Shown: positions 37,278 to 49,299 of the stretch, one piece after another
How positions within the stretch are numbered: position 1 is the stretch's first letter
How the letters are laid out: the number at the start of each line of letters is the position of its first letter
Made by a program: the position numbers and the translations under genes
The notes under the pieces: model-generated
Told to the model about the DNA's origin: nothing
What the model saw: the letters and a program-made list of their open reading frames with translations, nothing else
The model's database searches: none
From: Pseudomonas kermanshahensis
GTDB lineage: Bacteria; Pseudomonadota; Gammaproteobacteria; Pseudomonadales; Pseudomonadaceae
DNA: 64,000 nt
Direction of reading: 5' to 3'
Assembly (NCBI RefSeq): GCF_014269205.2
Contig: NZ_JABWRY020000001.1
Location: forward strand, 4,946,001 to 5,010,000

Positions 37278-38951
37278 ATGCTGGTGCACCTGTCCATTCA
37301 CAACTACGCCATCGTCGAACACCTCGACCTCGAGCTTGCCCGCGGCATGTCCGTCATCACCGGCGAGACCGGCGCAGGCAAATCGATCATGCTCGACGCC
37401 CTCGGCCTGGCCCTCGGCGACCGCGCAGACAGCGGCGTGGTGCGCCCCGGTGCAGACAAGGCGGACATCCTCGCCACCTTTGACCTGGCAGACATCCCCG
37501 AAGCCCGCACCTGGTTGGCCGAGCGTGACCTGGACAACGACGGCCCGTGCATCCTGCGCCGGGTGATCACCGCCGAAGGCCGCAGCCGTGGCTACATCAA
37601 TGGCACGCCTTGCCCGCTCAGCGACCTCAAATCGCTTGGCGAACTGCTGATCGACATCCACAGCCAGCACGAGCACCAGTCGCTGCTCAAAACCGACACC
37701 CATCGGCGCCTGCTGGACGAGTACGCCGGCGCCATCGACCTGGCCCGCCAGGTGCAATTGGCCGCCAAGCGCTGGAACCAGACCCGCCTGGAACTGGAGC
37801 GCCTGTCCAATTCCGGTGACGAGCAACGCGCCCGCCACCAACTGCTGAGCTATCAGCTCGAGGAGCTGGACAACCTCGGCCTGGGCGAAAACGAGCTGGT
37901 GCAGTTGGAGCAGGAACACAAAAACCTGACCAACGCCGAAGCCCTGTTCGGCATCTGCCGCCAGGTCATCGACCAGTGCAGCGAGAGCGACTCGGGCAAC
38001 GTGCTCAGCGCCCTCACCTCCAGCCTCAATCGGCTGGGCGCCGCCACCAACTCACCCAAGGCACTGGGCGAAGCCGCCAACCTGATTGCCAGCGCGCAGA
38101 TTCAGGTCGAAGAAGCCGTGGGCGAGCTCAACCGCTTCCTGGATCACTTCGACGCCGACCCCATGCGCCTGCAGGCCTTGGAAGAGCGCCTCGACACGAT
38201 CTACACCCTGGCCCGCAAACACCGCGTGCACCCCACCGAACTGCCGCATCTGCAGCAGCGCTTGATGGAAGAGCTGGAAGGCTTGAACGCCAGCGACGAA
38301 TCGATCGAACGCCTGGGCGAAGAGCTGGCCGCCTATGCCCAGCACTATAAAGAGCGGGCTCGCGAGCTGAGCGCCTTGCGCCAGCAGGCCGCGCAACAGT
38401 TGGCGGTCGCGGTCGAGCAAGAAGTCCAACGCCTGGGTATGCCGGGTGGGCGCTTCTGCATCGAGCTTACCCCCAACGAAGGCAACGACCTGTCGCCCCA
38501 CGGCCTTGAGCAAATCGAACTGTTGGTGAGTGCCAACCCCGGCCAGCCACTCAAAGGCCTGGCCAAGGTCGCGTCGGGCGGCGAGCTGTCACGCATCAGC
38601 CTGGCGATCCAGGTGATCACTGCACAGACCTCGCGCATCCCCACCCTGGTGTTCGACGAAGTCGACGTCGGCATCGGCGGCCCCACCGCCGAGATCGTCG
38701 GCCAACTGCTGCGCCGGCTGGGTGACCGCGGCCAAGTACTGACCGTGACTCACCTGCCACAGGTCGCGGCACAAGGGCATCACCACCTGTTCGTGCACAA
38801 GGTGCGCCACAGCGACACCACCCACACGGCGGTGGCCAGCCTGGGTAAACGCGAACGGGTCGAGGAAGTGGCGCGCATGCTGGGCGGCATCGACCTGACC
38901 AAGGAATCCCTGGCACATGCACGCAAGATGGTAGTCAGCGGCAAGGCTTAG
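37278..38951 (+). CDS. recN: DNA repair protein RecN
   Basis: 557 aa. SMC-like ATPase acting early in double-strand break repair. Walker A GETGAGKS at residues 29-36, a long coiled-coil middle (about 150-370), and the C-terminal half with ASGGELSRISLAIQVI (signature) and TLVFDEVDVGIGG (Walker B). Controlled by the LexA box just upstream. Confidence 0.97.
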   Translation: MLVHLSIHNYAIVEHLDLELARGMSVITGETGAGKSIMLDALGLALGDRADSGVVRPGADKADILATFDLADIPEARTWLAERDLDNDGPCILRRVITAEGRSRGYINGTPCPLSDLKSLGELLIDIHSQHEHQSLLKTDTHRRLLDEYAGAIDLARQVQLAAKRWNQTRLELERLSNSGDEQRARHQLLSYQLEELDNLGLGENELVQLEQEHKNLTNAEALFGICRQVIDQCSESDSGNVLSALTSSLNRLGAATNSPKALGEAANLIASAQIQVEEAVGELNRFLDHFDADPMRLQALEERLDTIYTLARKHRVHPTELPHLQQRLMEELEGLNASDESIERLGEELAAYAQHYKERARELSALRQQAAQQLAVAVEQEVQRLGMPGGRFCIELTPNEGNDLSPHGLEQIELLVSANPGQPLKGLAKVASGGELSRISLAIQVITAQTSRIPTLVFDEVDVGIGGPTAEIVGQLLRRLGDRGQVLTVTHLPQVAAQGHHHLFVHKVRHSDTTHTAVASLGKRERVEEVARMLGGIDLTKESLAHARKMVVSGKA

Positions 38952-38952
38952 T

Positions 38953-39052
38953 GACTGGCCTATGCATTAACTGCTTAATGGACTGGCCTACACCTCACCT
39001 GCTTAATGACTGACCTATGCATTACCTGCTTAATAACTGGCCTACGCTTACC
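38953..39052. repeat. Tandem degenerate repeat of about 27 bp
   Basis: Four successive units of the type GACTGGCCTATGCATTA-(A)CTGCTTAAT, starting near 38953, 38981, 39008 and 39035, the last shortened. They lie directly after recN and before a REP pair. No coding potential. Confidence 0.75.
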
Positions 39053-39147
39053 TGTAGGAGCAGCCTTGTGCTGCGAAGAGGCCGGTGGCAGCGGCACAGT
39101 CCTACTGTGTTTTCACCGGCCTCCTCGCAGCACAAGGCTGCTCCTAC
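39052..39147. repeat. Inverted REP pair downstream of recN and fur
   Basis: Two oppositely oriented copies of TGTAGGAGCAGCCTTGTGCTG (the second as its reverse complement, ending GCTCCTAC), with GAAGAGGCCGGTG and its complement inside. A typical BIME-like doublet between convergent genes. Confidence 0.85.
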
Positions 39148-39158
39148 CCCAAAAGCAC

Positions 39159-39182
39159 AAAGGCGACCCGAAGGTCGCCTTT
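39159..39182 (-). terminator. Terminator of fur
   Basis: AAAGGCGACC-CGAA-GGTCGCCTTT hairpin 23 nt past the fur stop on the minus strand; it can work in both directions. Confidence 0.75.
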
Positions 39183-39205
39183 GCTATTTATAACGATCGA
39201 AATCG

Positions 39206-39610
39206 TTACTTTTTCTTACGCACATAGAGGACCAGGTTGTGGTCCACCAGCTCGTAGCCATGCTCGGCCACGATCTCGCGCTGACGCCGCTCGATTTCAG
39301 CATCCATGAACTCGATGACTTCACCGTTCTCCACGTTGACCATGTGGTCGTGGTGACCGCCATCCGCCAGTTCGAAGACCGCATGACCGCCGTCGAAGTT
39401 GTGGCGAACCACCAGACCCGCCGCTTCGAACTGGGTCAGCACGCGGTAGACGGTGGCCAGGCCGACGTCCTCACCAGCTTCCATCAAGGCCTTGTAGACA
39501 TCCTCGGCACTCATGTGACGCTGCTCGGTAGAATCGAGCATCTGAAGGATCTTTACTCGAGGCAGGGTAACCTTGAGACCGGCTTTGCGTAATTCGCTAT
39601 TTTCAACCAT
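39206..39610 (-). CDS. fur: Ferric uptake regulator Fur
   Basis: 134 aa from the ATG giving MVENSELRKAGLKVTLPRVK; the longer reading upstream runs into the bamE promoter region. It represses iron-uptake genes when loaded with Fe2+. Winged-helix N-terminus (KVTLPRVKILQMLDSTE, SAEDVYKALMEAGEDVGLATVYRVLTQFE) and metal-binding dimerisation domain (DGGHAVFELADGGHHDHMV). It lacks the C-terminal Cys motifs of E. coli Fur, as usual for Pseudomonas Fur. Divergent from bamE. Confidence 0.97.
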   Translation of the reverse strand: MVENSELRKAGLKVTLPRVKILQMLDSTEQRHMSAEDVYKALMEAGEDVGLATVYRVLTQFEAAGLVVRHNFDGGHAVFELADGGHHDHMVNVENGEVIEFMDAEIERRQREIVAEHGYELVDHNLVLYVRKKK

Positions 39611-39707
39611 GGTCAGCTTTCTCGCCGATGCTGCTTCGCAGCTTCTCTTAATACGGGTATGATCGGGGTTTACGTTGTCCAGCCAAGATAGTGGAAGTCG
39701 CCCACCG

Positions 39708-40241
39708 ATGCAAAACACCAAGCTCTTGCTAACCAGCCTCACCCTAGTGGGACTGCTCGCACTCGCCGGTTGCTCGTTTCCCGGGGTTTACAAAATCGAC
39801 ATCCAGCAGGGCAATGTCGTCACGCAGGACATGATAGACCAATTACGCCCGGGAATGACCCGACGGCAAGTAAGGTTTATCATGGGCAACCCCCTGATTC
39901 AGGACACGTTCAATACCAACCGTTGGGACTACCTGTACAGCCTGCAGCCTGGTGGCGGAAAACGCCAGCAAGAGCGCATGAGCATTTTCTTCAACGAAAG
40001 CGACCAGTTGGTCAGCCTGTCTGGCGACTTCATGCCAGGTGTGAGCCGCGACCAGGAAATCCTTGGTGGCAGCAGCGACACCACGGTCAGCCCGGCGACC
40101 CAGCCAGAGCAGGCCACGCCGCAGCCTGAAGAGAAACCGGCCAAACCCGGTTCGGTGGAAGAATCCATCCAGCGCGAGATCGACACCATCGAGACCACTC
40201 CGGTCCCGACGCCGGCACCGCTGGAAACCTCCCCGCAGTAA
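39708..40241 (+). CDS. bamE: Outer membrane assembly lipoprotein BamE (OmlA)
   Basis: 177 aa from the ATG giving [24 protein letters not shown]. The lipobox LAGC predicts a mature lipid-modified Cys near residue 22. The SmpA/OmlA domain follows: [29 protein letters not shown], the BamE signature. The C-terminal 60 residues are a Pro/Thr/Glu-rich extension absent from E. coli BamE. It forms part of the BAM complex. Divergent from fur, as in other pseudomonads. Confidence 0.96.
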   Translation: MQNTKLLLTSLTLVGLLALAGCSFPGVYKIDIQQGNVVTQDMIDQLRPGMTRRQVRFIMGNPLIQDTFNTNRWDYLYSLQPGGGKRQQERMSIFFNESDQLVSLSGDFMPGVSRDQEILGGSSDTTVSPATQPEQATPQPEEKPAKPGSVEESIQREIDTIETTPVPTPAPLETSPQ

Positions 40242-40254
40242 GCGCGGCGGTCAT

Positions 40255-40288
40255 AAAAAAGCCCGGGCCTTGGCCCGGGCTTTTTTGT
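40255..40288. terminator. Bidirectional terminator bamE/ratA
   Basis: AAAAAAGCCCGGGCC-TT-GGCCCGGGCTTTTTT: a strong stem with A- and T-tracts on both sides, between the convergent bamE and ratA genes. Confidence 0.92.
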
Positions 40289-40298
40289 GCGCCACTGC

Positions 40299-40733
40299 TC
40301 AGCTATTGAGCTGCTTGGCGCGCTGGCAGAAGGCATCTACCAAGGTATTGGCGGCCTGGTTGAACAGCGGCCCCAATGTCGCCCGCACCAACGGCCCGGC
40401 ATAATCGAAGGACAAGTCCAGGCTGATCTTGCAGGCCTTCTCGCCCAGCGGCTTGAACACCCACACACCGTGCAGCTGGGAGAACGGCCCCTCTTCCAGG
40501 TTCATTTCGATGGACTGCCCAGGCACCAGCACATTGCGCGTGACGAAATGCTGGCTCATGCCACCTTTGGCAACCTCCAGCTTAGCGCGCATGTGCGTGT
40601 CACTGGCCTCGATGACCGTCGATGCCGAGCACCACGGCAGAAATTCCGGGTAGCTGGCCACGTCATTGACCAGATCGTAAAGCGCCTGGGCGGGATACGG
40701 TAGCAGGGCGGAGCGTTGAATATGGGTAGTCAT
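40299..40733 (-). CDS. ratA: RatA-type START-like protein (ubiquinone-binding, COQ10-like)
   Basis: 144 aa from the ATG giving MTTHIQRSALLPYPAQALYDLVNDV. A SRPBCC/START fold of the COQ10 group: PYPAQALYDLVNDVASYPEFLPWC at the N-terminus and RATLGPLFNQAANTLVDAFCQRA at the C-terminus. In E. coli RatA was described as blocking 70S formation; COQ10 homologues bind ubiquinone. Which role applies here is not clear. Divergent from smpB. The small rnfH gene that often accompanies ratA is not seen downstream. Confidence 0.9.
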   Translation of the reverse strand: MTTHIQRSALLPYPAQALYDLVNDVASYPEFLPWCSASTVIEASDTHMRAKLEVAKGGMSQHFVTRNVLVPGQSIEMNLEEGPFSQLHGVWVFKPLGEKACKISLDLSFDYAGPLVRATLGPLFNQAANTLVDAFCQRAKQLNS

Positions 40734-40881
40734 CCAGGCGTCACTTCCAAGGCTGGGTGGCGGCGCTTCGCAGCGTGCCAAAAGCAGGTTCTGTACCTAC
40801 GACAGGGCCTGTATTGTCCGGTATTCATTGCGGTGGCTCAAGCACACCGAAATCCCATAGCCGACCACGCATCGAGTTGCC

Positions 40882-40887
40882 TATAAT
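40882..40887 (+). promoter_or_regulatory. Candidate -10 of smpB, very close to the ATG
   Basis: Perfect TATAAT with only 9 nt to the smpB start codon. No clear -35 hexamer at 17 bp. If used, the mRNA would have nearly no leader. Confidence 0.4.
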
Positions 40888-40896
40888 GCCGCCCCT

Positions 40897-41379
40897 ATGG
40901 CTAAACAAAAGAAACATCCGACCGGGACCATCGCGCAAAACAAGAAAGCGCGACACGATTACTTCATCGAACACAAGTTCGAGGCCGGGCTGGTCCTGTC
41001 CGGTTGGGAAGTAAAGAGCCTGCGGGCCGGCAAGGCGCACCTGACCGACAGCTACGTGCTGCTCAAGGATGGCGAAGCCTGGCTGTTCGGCAGCCACATC
41101 ACCCCGCTGACCACGGCCAGCACCCACGTCATCGCCGACCCTATCCGCTCACGCAAGCTGCTGCTGAACAAGCGCGAGCTCGAGCGGGTGGAAGCGGCCG
41201 TGGCGCAGAAAGGCTACACCTGTGTGGCCTTGGCGCTGTACTGGAGCAAGCACCTGATCAAGTGCGAGATCGCGCTTGGCAAGGGCAAGAAGGAGTTCGA
41301 CAAGCGCGATACCGTGCGCGAACGCGATTCCAACCGCGAGCTGCAGCGTGCCGTGCGTAACAAGGGCAAGGAAGACTAG
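40897..41379 (+). CDS. smpB: SsrA-binding protein SmpB
   Basis: 160 aa. It binds tmRNA and brings it to stalled ribosomes for trans-translation. Conserved segments: [44 protein letters not shown], and a basic C-terminal tail with [18 protein letters not shown]. No Shine-Dalgarno sequence precedes the ATG. Its RNA partner ssrA is encoded about 9 kb downstream. Confidence 0.97.
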   Translation: MAKQKKHPTGTIAQNKKARHDYFIEHKFEAGLVLSGWEVKSLRAGKAHLTDSYVLLKDGEAWLFGSHITPLTTASTHVIADPIRSRKLLLNKRELERVEAAVAQKGYTCVALALYWSKHLIKCEIALGKGKKEFDKRDTVRERDSNRELQRAVRNKGKED

Positions 41380-41389
41380 ATCTTCTTTA

Positions 41390-41820
41390 GCCTGTTCCGG
41401 CCTCTTCGCGGGGCAAGCCCGCTCCCACAGGGTTCTGCACATAACCTGTGAGAGCGGGCTTGCCCGCGAAGAGGCCGGAACAGGCGATAGAAGACAGTTG
41501 TTCCCACAGGGATAGCCCCAGCGCTAACCCTGTGGGAGCAGCTTGCCCCGCGAAGAGGCCCGAACAGGCGACAGAAAACAGCTGTTCCCACAGTGATAGC
41601 CCCAACGCTAATCCTGTGGGAGCGGGCTTGCCCCGCGAAGAGGCCCGAACAGGCGACAGAAAACAGCTGTTCCCACAGTGATAGCCCCAGCGCTAACCCT
41701 GTGGGAGCGGGCTTGCCCCGCGAAGAGGCCCGAACAGGCGACAGAAAACAGCTGTTCCCACAGTGATAGCCCCAACGCTAACCCTGTGGGAGCGGGCTTG
41801 CCCCGCGAAGAGGCCCGTGC
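41390..41820. repeat. REP-containing tandem array, about 85-bp units
   Basis: First an inverted REP doublet (about 41391-41483). Then four direct copies whose CCTGTGGGAGC cores start at 41529, 41613, 41698 and 41783, a period of 84-85 bp. Each unit carries GCGGGCTTGCCCCGCGAAG plus the spacer CAGGCGACAGAAAACAGCTG. This accounts for the 455-nt gap between smpB and lldR. Not a CRISPR: there are no unique spacers. Confidence 0.92.
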
Positions 41821-41834
41821 TGCAAACGCAAACC

Positions 41835-42602
41835 TCAGCGCCCGCTGCGCCGCTCCGCCCGCGCCACGCGCTGGGCCTCTTCGTGCGCCTCCTCCAGCAC
41901 CTCCTGCACATACAAAATGTGCCGGCTGGAAACCTCCCGCGCATCCTCCGCCCTGCCCTCGACAATCGCCAGGTACAGCTCCCGGTGCTGACTGATCAGC
42001 ATGTCCCGCGTTTCAGTCCGCTGCTGGTACATGCCACCGATATTGGTCACCACGTTCCGCTTTAGCAGGTCGAACAAACCGCGGATGGTATGCAGCAAGA
42101 CCGCGTTATGGCTGGCCTCGGCTATCGCCAGGTGGAAGCGCGCGTCAGCGGCGCCCTCCTCTGCCCGGGTCACTTCGTCAACGCGGGTGTAGCAGTCCTG
42201 CAGCGTGTCAAAAGCCTCTTTCAGCCGTGCACGGTCAGGCTCGGTGGCGCGCTGGGCCGCGTAATACGCGCAGGACGCCTCAAGGGTATGGCGAAATTCG
42301 AGCAGGTCGCGCTGCGCTTCAGGGCTGTGCTCAAGCAGCTGCAACAGCGGGTCGCTGAACGTCGACCCCAGCGATTCAGCAACAAAGTTGCCACCGCCCT
42401 GGCGGCTGATCAGCAGCCCCTTGGCCACCAGCTTCTGAATCGCCTCACGCAGTGACGGGCGCGACACACCGAACTGTTCGGCCAGAACGCGCTCTGCCGG
42501 CAAGCGCTGGCCCGAGGTCAGCGTGCCTTCGAGAATCATCCCTTCCAACCGATCGACGATGTCGTCGGACAGGCGCCGTTGGCGGACCTGATCAAAAACC
42601 AT
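41835..42602 (-). CDS. lldR: GntR/FadR-family lactate-responsive regulator
   Basis: 255 aa from the ATG giving MVFDQVRQRRLSDDIVDRLEGM. N-terminal winged helix (LPAERVLAEQFGVSRPSLREAIQKLVAKGLL, residues about 35-70) and C-terminal all-helical FCD domain (LLEFRHTLEASCAYYAA..., DARFHLAIAEASHNAVL), which binds the effector and a metal through His residues. Divergent from lldP, whose promoter carries a matching operator; L-lactate is the expected inducer. Confidence 0.92.
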   Translation of the reverse strand: MVFDQVRQRRLSDDIVDRLEGMILEGTLTSGQRLPAERVLAEQFGVSRPSLREAIQKLVAKGLLISRQGGGNFVAESLGSTFSDPLLQLLEHSPEAQRDLLEFRHTLEASCAYYAAQRATEPDRARLKEAFDTLQDCYTRVDEVTRAEEGAADARFHLAIAEASHNAVLLHTIRGLFDLLKRNVVTNIGGMYQQRTETRDMLISQHRELYLAIVEGRAEDAREVSSRHILYVQEVLEEAHEEAQRVARAERRSGR

Positions 42603-42748
42603 CACATGCTCTCCACAAACCCCCGGCAAATTTCAGGGGGCCCTATTCTCGCCGATCCGCGCCGCGCACACACCCATCACCCTGGGTTTTTCCAAGGCCA
42701 TCAGACGCCCGCTCATCGGCACGCGACCAAAGTTTTGTGTCGGACAAA

Positions 42749-42777
42749 TTGACACACCCACGACAGCGCTTTTAACC
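42749..42777 (+). promoter_or_regulatory. Putative lldP promoter
   Basis: TTGACA (42749-42754), 17 nt, then TTAACC (42772-42777). The -35 is perfect and the -10 weak. The LldR-type operator follows immediately downstream. Confidence 0.5.
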
Positions 42778-42795
42778 TAGCGCCCAGACATTGTA

Positions 42796-42812
42796 AATTG
42801 GTCTTACCAATT
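42796..42812. promoter_or_regulatory. LldR-type operator
   Basis: Perfect inverted repeat AATTGGTCTTACCAATT in the lldR-lldP gap, of the TTGGT-N3-ACCAA type bound by FadR-subfamily GntR regulators including LldR. Downstream of the putative lldP promoter, so binding would block transcription. Confidence 0.8.
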
Positions 42813-42856
42813 ATCCAATGCCAGTGCTGACCAACAACAATTAGGGGCCACCCCAT

Positions 42857-44527
42857 ATGCAAACCTGGCAACAACTCTATAGCCCGCTTGGTAGTCTTGG
42901 CCTGTCCGCGCTGGCGGCGGTCATCCCTATCGTGTTCTTCTTCCTCGCCCTCGCCGTGTTCCGCCTCAAAGGCCACGTCGCCGGCAGCATCACCCTCGCG
43001 CTGTCGATCCTGGTGGCGATCTTCGCCTTCCAGATGCCTGTCGACATGGCCTTCGCCGCCGCGGGTTATGGCTTCCTCTACGGCCTCTGGCCGATTGCCT
43101 GGATCATCGTTGCCGCGGTGTTCCTGTACAAACTCACGGTCAAGAGCGGCCAGTTTGAAGTGATCCGCAGCTCGGTGCTGTCGATCACCGACGACCAGCG
43201 CCTGCAAGTGCTGCTGATCGGTTTCTGCTTCGGTGCCTTCCTCGAAGGCGCGGCCGGCTTCGGCGCCCCGGTGGCCATCACTGCCGCACTGCTGGTGGGC
43301 CTGGGCTTCAACCCGCTGTACGCCGCCGGCCTGTGCCTGATCGCCAACACCGCGCCGGTCGCGTTCGGCGCGCTGGGCATCCCGATCATCGTGGCCGGCC
43401 AGGTCACCGGCATCGACGCCTTCCACATTGGCGCCATGACCGGCCGCCAACTGCCGCTGCTGTCGCTGTTCGTGCCGTTCTGGCTGGTGTTCATGATGGA
43501 CGGCCTGCGCGGCGTGAAAGAAACCTGGCCCGCCGCCCTGGTCGCCGGCCTGAGCTTCGCCGTTACCCAGTACTTCACCTCGAACTTCATCGGCCCAGAG
43601 CTGCCGGACATCACCTCGGCCCTGGCCAGCCTGATCTGCCTGACCCTGTTCCTCAAAGTCTGGCAGCCCAAGCGTTCGTTCGCACAAGCCAAAGGCAGCG
43701 TCGGCGCCGCCGTCGTGCAATCCGGCGGCAGCCAGCCAAGCCCTTACAGCTTCGGCGAGATCTTCAAGGCCTGGTCGCCGTTCCTGATCCTCACCGTGCT
43801 GGTCACCATCTGGACTTTGAAGCCATTCAAGGCCGCATTCGCGCCAGGCGGTGCGATGTACAACTTCGTGTTCAACTTCGCCATCCCGCACCTTGACCAA
43901 CTGGTGATCAAGACCGCGCCGATCGTGGCCGCGCCGACCGCCATGCCAGCGGTGTTCAAGCTCGACCCGATCTCCGCCACCGGCACCGCGATCTTCCTCT
44001 CGGCGCTGATCTCCATGGCGGTGCTCAAGATCAACTTCAAAACTGGTCTGACCACTTTCAAAGAGACGTTCTGGGAACTGCGCTGGCCCATCCTGTCGAT
44101 CGGCATGGTGCTGGCCTTCGCCTTCGTCACCAACTACTCGGGCATGTCCTCGACCATGGCCCTGGTCCTGGCCGGTACCGGCGCCGCGTTCCCGTTCTTC
44201 TCGCCGTTCCTCGGCTGGCTGGGCGTGTTCCTGACAGGCTCGGACACCTCGTCCAACGCCCTGTTCAGCTCGCTGCAAGCCACCACCGCACACCAGATCG
44301 GGGTCAACGACACCCTGCTGGTGGCCGCCAACACCAGCGGCGGCGTGACCGGCAAGATGATCTCGCCACAATCCATCGCCGTGGCCTGCGCCGCCACCGG
44401 CCTGGTGGGCAAGGAATCGGACCTGTTCCGCTTCACCGTCAAGCACAGCCTGTTCTTCGCCACCATCGTGGGCCTGATCACCCTGATCCAGGCTTACTGG
44501 CTGACCGGCATGCTGGTTCATCACTAA
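42857..44527 (+). CDS. lldP: L-lactate permease
   Basis: 556 aa, LctP family. Inner-membrane proton-linked lactate and glycolate importer with about a dozen hydrophobic segments. Family markers: [27 protein letters not shown] near residue 125, and [17 protein letters not shown] and [19 protein letters not shown] near 450-500. First gene of lldPDE. Confidence 0.97.
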   Translation: MQTWQQLYSPLGSLGLSALAAVIPIVFFFLALAVFRLKGHVAGSITLALSILVAIFAFQMPVDMAFAAAGYGFLYGLWPIAWIIVAAVFLYKLTVKSGQFEVIRSSVLSITDDQRLQVLLIGFCFGAFLEGAAGFGAPVAITAALLVGLGFNPLYAAGLCLIANTAPVAFGALGIPIIVAGQVTGIDAFHIGAMTGRQLPLLSLFVPFWLVFMMDGLRGVKETWPAALVAGLSFAVTQYFTSNFIGPELPDITSALASLICLTLFLKVWQPKRSFAQAKGSVGAAVVQSGGSQPSPYSFGEIFKAWSPFLILTVLVTIWTLKPFKAAFAPGGAMYNFVFNFAIPHLDQLVIKTAPIVAAPTAMPAVFKLDPISATGTAIFLSALISMAVLKINFKTGLTTFKETFWELRWPILSIGMVLAFAFVTNYSGMSSTMALVLAGTGAAFPFFSPFLGWLGVFLTGSDTSSNALFSSLQATTAHQIGVNDTLLVAANTSGGVTGKMISPQSIAVACAATGLVGKESDLFRFTVKHSLFFATIVGLITLIQAYWLTGMLVHH

Positions 44528-44590
44528 AGTGAAAGGGGCCGGGCGCCACGCTGCGCCCGGCATTCCCCTCAAGCAACGCTGCGAGAATCC

Positions 44591-45736
44591 ATGATCATTT
44601 CCGCCTCTACCGACTATCGCGCCGCGGCCCAACGCAAGCTGCCCCCCTTCCTCTTCCACTACGCCGACGGCGGCGCCTACGCCGAGCACACGTTGCGCCA
44701 CAACGTCTCGGACCTGGCCAGCATCGCCCTGCGCCAGCGCGTGTTGAAGAACATGTCCGAGCTCAGCCTGGAAACCCAGCTGTTCGACGAAACCCTGAGC
44801 ATGCCCGTGGCCCTGGCCCCGGTCGGCCTGACCGGCATGTACGCCCGCCGTGGCGAAGTCCAGGCCGCGCGCGCCGCCGCGGCCCACGGCATTCCGTTCA
44901 CCATGTCGACGGTATCGGTGTGCCCGATCGAGGAAGTCGCCCCGGCCATCAACCGGCCGATGTGGTTCCAGCTGTACGTGCTCAAGGACCGCGGCTTCAT
45001 GCGCAATGCGCTGGAGCGGGCCAAGGCGGCCGGGGTCAAGACCCTGGTGTTCACCGTCGATATGCCCGTACCCGGCGCCCGCTACCGCGACGCCCACTCC
45101 GGCATGAGCGGCAAAAACGGGCCGATGCGCCGCGTGCTGCAAGCCATGACCCACCCTGAATGGGCGTGGGACGTCGGCGTGATGGGCCGCCCGCACGACC
45201 TCGGCAACATCTCCAAATACCGTGGCAACCCCACGGGCCTGGCCGACTACATCGGCTGGCTGGGCAACAACTTCGACCCGTCGATCTCCTGGAAAGACCT
45301 GGAGTGGATCCGCGACTTCTGGGAAGGCCCGATGATCATCAAGGGCATCCTGGATGCCGACGATGCTCGCGACGCGGTCAAGTTCGGTGCCGACGGCATC
45401 GTCGTGTCCAACCACGGCGGCCGCCAGCTCGACGGCGTGTTGTCCAGCGCCCGCGCCCTGCCGGCAATTGCCGACGCGGTGAAAGGCGACCTGAAGATCC
45501 TCGCCGACTCCGGCATCCGCAGCGGCCTCGACGTGGTGCGCATGATCGCCATGGGCGCCGACACCGTGCTGATCGGCCGCGCCTTCCTCTGGGCCCTCGC
45601 CGTGCATGGCGAAGCCGGGGTGAAGAACCTGCTCGAACTGTTCGAGAAAGAAATGCGCGTGGCCATGGTGCTGACCGGTGCCAAGTCGATCAGCGAGATC
45701 ACCCGCGACTCGCTGGTCCGCGAACTGGGCGCCTGA
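44591..45736 (+). CDS. lldD: FMN-dependent L-lactate dehydrogenase
   Basis: 381 aa. Oxidises L-lactate to pyruvate and passes electrons to the respiratory quinone pool. Alpha-hydroxy acid dehydrogenase features: [11 protein letters not shown] near residue 20, [12 protein letters not shown] near 75, the active-site segment [12 protein letters not shown] near 272 with the catalytic His, and [18 protein letters not shown] for FMN phosphate. Encoded between lldP and lldE. Confidence 0.97.
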   Translation: MIISASTDYRAAAQRKLPPFLFHYADGGAYAEHTLRHNVSDLASIALRQRVLKNMSELSLETQLFDETLSMPVALAPVGLTGMYARRGEVQAARAAAAHGIPFTMSTVSVCPIEEVAPAINRPMWFQLYVLKDRGFMRNALERAKAAGVKTLVFTVDMPVPGARYRDAHSGMSGKNGPMRRVLQAMTHPEWAWDVGVMGRPHDLGNISKYRGNPTGLADYIGWLGNNFDPSISWKDLEWIRDFWEGPMIIKGILDADDARDAVKFGADGIVVSNHGGRQLDGVLSSARALPAIADAVKGDLKILADSGIRSGLDVVRMIAMGADTVLIGRAFLWALAVHGEAGVKNLLELFEKEMRVAMVLTGAKSISEITRDSLVRELGA

Positions 45737-45813
45737 ACGCGCCCCCACGAAACACCGCCTGATTGACCGGGGCACGCGGCGCACCAGACGCCGTGGCCCC
45801 GCGAGGAGATTGC

Positions 45814-48624
<2,811 letters not shown>

Positions 48625-48676
48625 GGCCTGGCATCGGCTAGTGGTGGTGTGTGGTGTGTTCGCCAAGGCGTTTTCA

Positions 48677-48920
48677 GCGCCTGCGAGATCGAGCGCCGCC
48701 CGCGCGGCGCATCGCGAGCAACGCTCGCTCCTACGTTTGTTTCGGGCCAATTATTCCTGGGGCATATGCGCGCGACCCGCCTTTGGTGCATGGCGCGATA
48801 TCGCGTCGAACAAACGAGGCGATCGCGCGCGCAGGCACAGGCGTGACTGGCCCGAAACAGACGTAGGAGCGAGCGTTGCTCGCGATGCGCCGCGCGGGCG
48901 GCGCTCGATCGCACAGGCGC
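48677..48920. repeat. 73-bp imperfect inverted repeat with a 98-bp centre
   Basis: Arms at 48677-48749 and 48848-48920 are reverse complements with a few mismatches; the core contains ATCGCGAGCAACGCTCGCTC. The GAGCAACGCTCGCTCC palindrome inside each arm resembles another REP class. The centre has no gene. A lone further REP (TAGGAGCTGGCTTGCCTGCGA) lies near 48984-49004. Confidence 0.85.
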
Positions 48921-49050
48921 CAAAAATGCCCTGCTCACCCACTCCTACCTCAGAGCTAACACTGCCCTCGAAAGCTGCACACCCCCCTGTAGGAGCTGGC
49001 TTGCCTGCGATGGGTCGCACAGCGACCCCACTGGCCTCAACTGACTAACA

Positions 49051-49299
49051 TCACGGCTCGCGCGCCAACACCAGCTCAGCCAACGCCCTACTCATCTGCA
49101 CGTTATGCACCGAATTCACCAGCATGCCGATACCCGGCTCACCGGCATTGCCGCAAATGTATTCGTCCAACGTGTCTTCAATCCCGCGCATCAGCTGAAT
49201 GGCGTACAGCAACGCCTCCGGTGAAGGGACCTTGTTGTCGATGGTATAGAACGGACGTGGCGACGTTTGGCTGGGTGGATCAGGAACAATCTTCTTCAT
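49051..49299 (-). CDS. Small conserved Pseudomonas protein (DUF3077/DUF6124-like)
   Basis: 82 aa from the ATG giving MKKIVPDPPSQTSPRPFYTIDNKVP. The opening KxxPDPP and the body SPEALLYAIQLMRGIEDTLDEYI...LVNSVHNVQMSRALAELVLARE resemble a large set of small cytoplasmic pseudomonad proteins of unknown function. The family number is from memory and uncertain. A longer reading to 49473 lacks similarity and is not favoured. Confidence 0.65.
   Translation of the reverse strand: MKKIVPDPPSQTSPRPFYTIDNKVPSPEALLYAIQLMRGIEDTLDEYICGNAGEPGIGMLVNSVHNVQMSRALAELVLAREP

Noticed and set aside
41484..41820. Tandem repeats taken as a CRISPR array
   Set aside because: Both the repeat and what would be the spacer are the same in every unit, and no cas gene is near; these are REP-based tandem repeats.
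42713..45784. Minus-strand open frame of 1023 codons opposite lldP and lldD
   Set aside because: It is the antisense of two well-supported genes in high-GC DNA; the translation is low-complexity Gly/Gln/Arg/His-rich with no family character.
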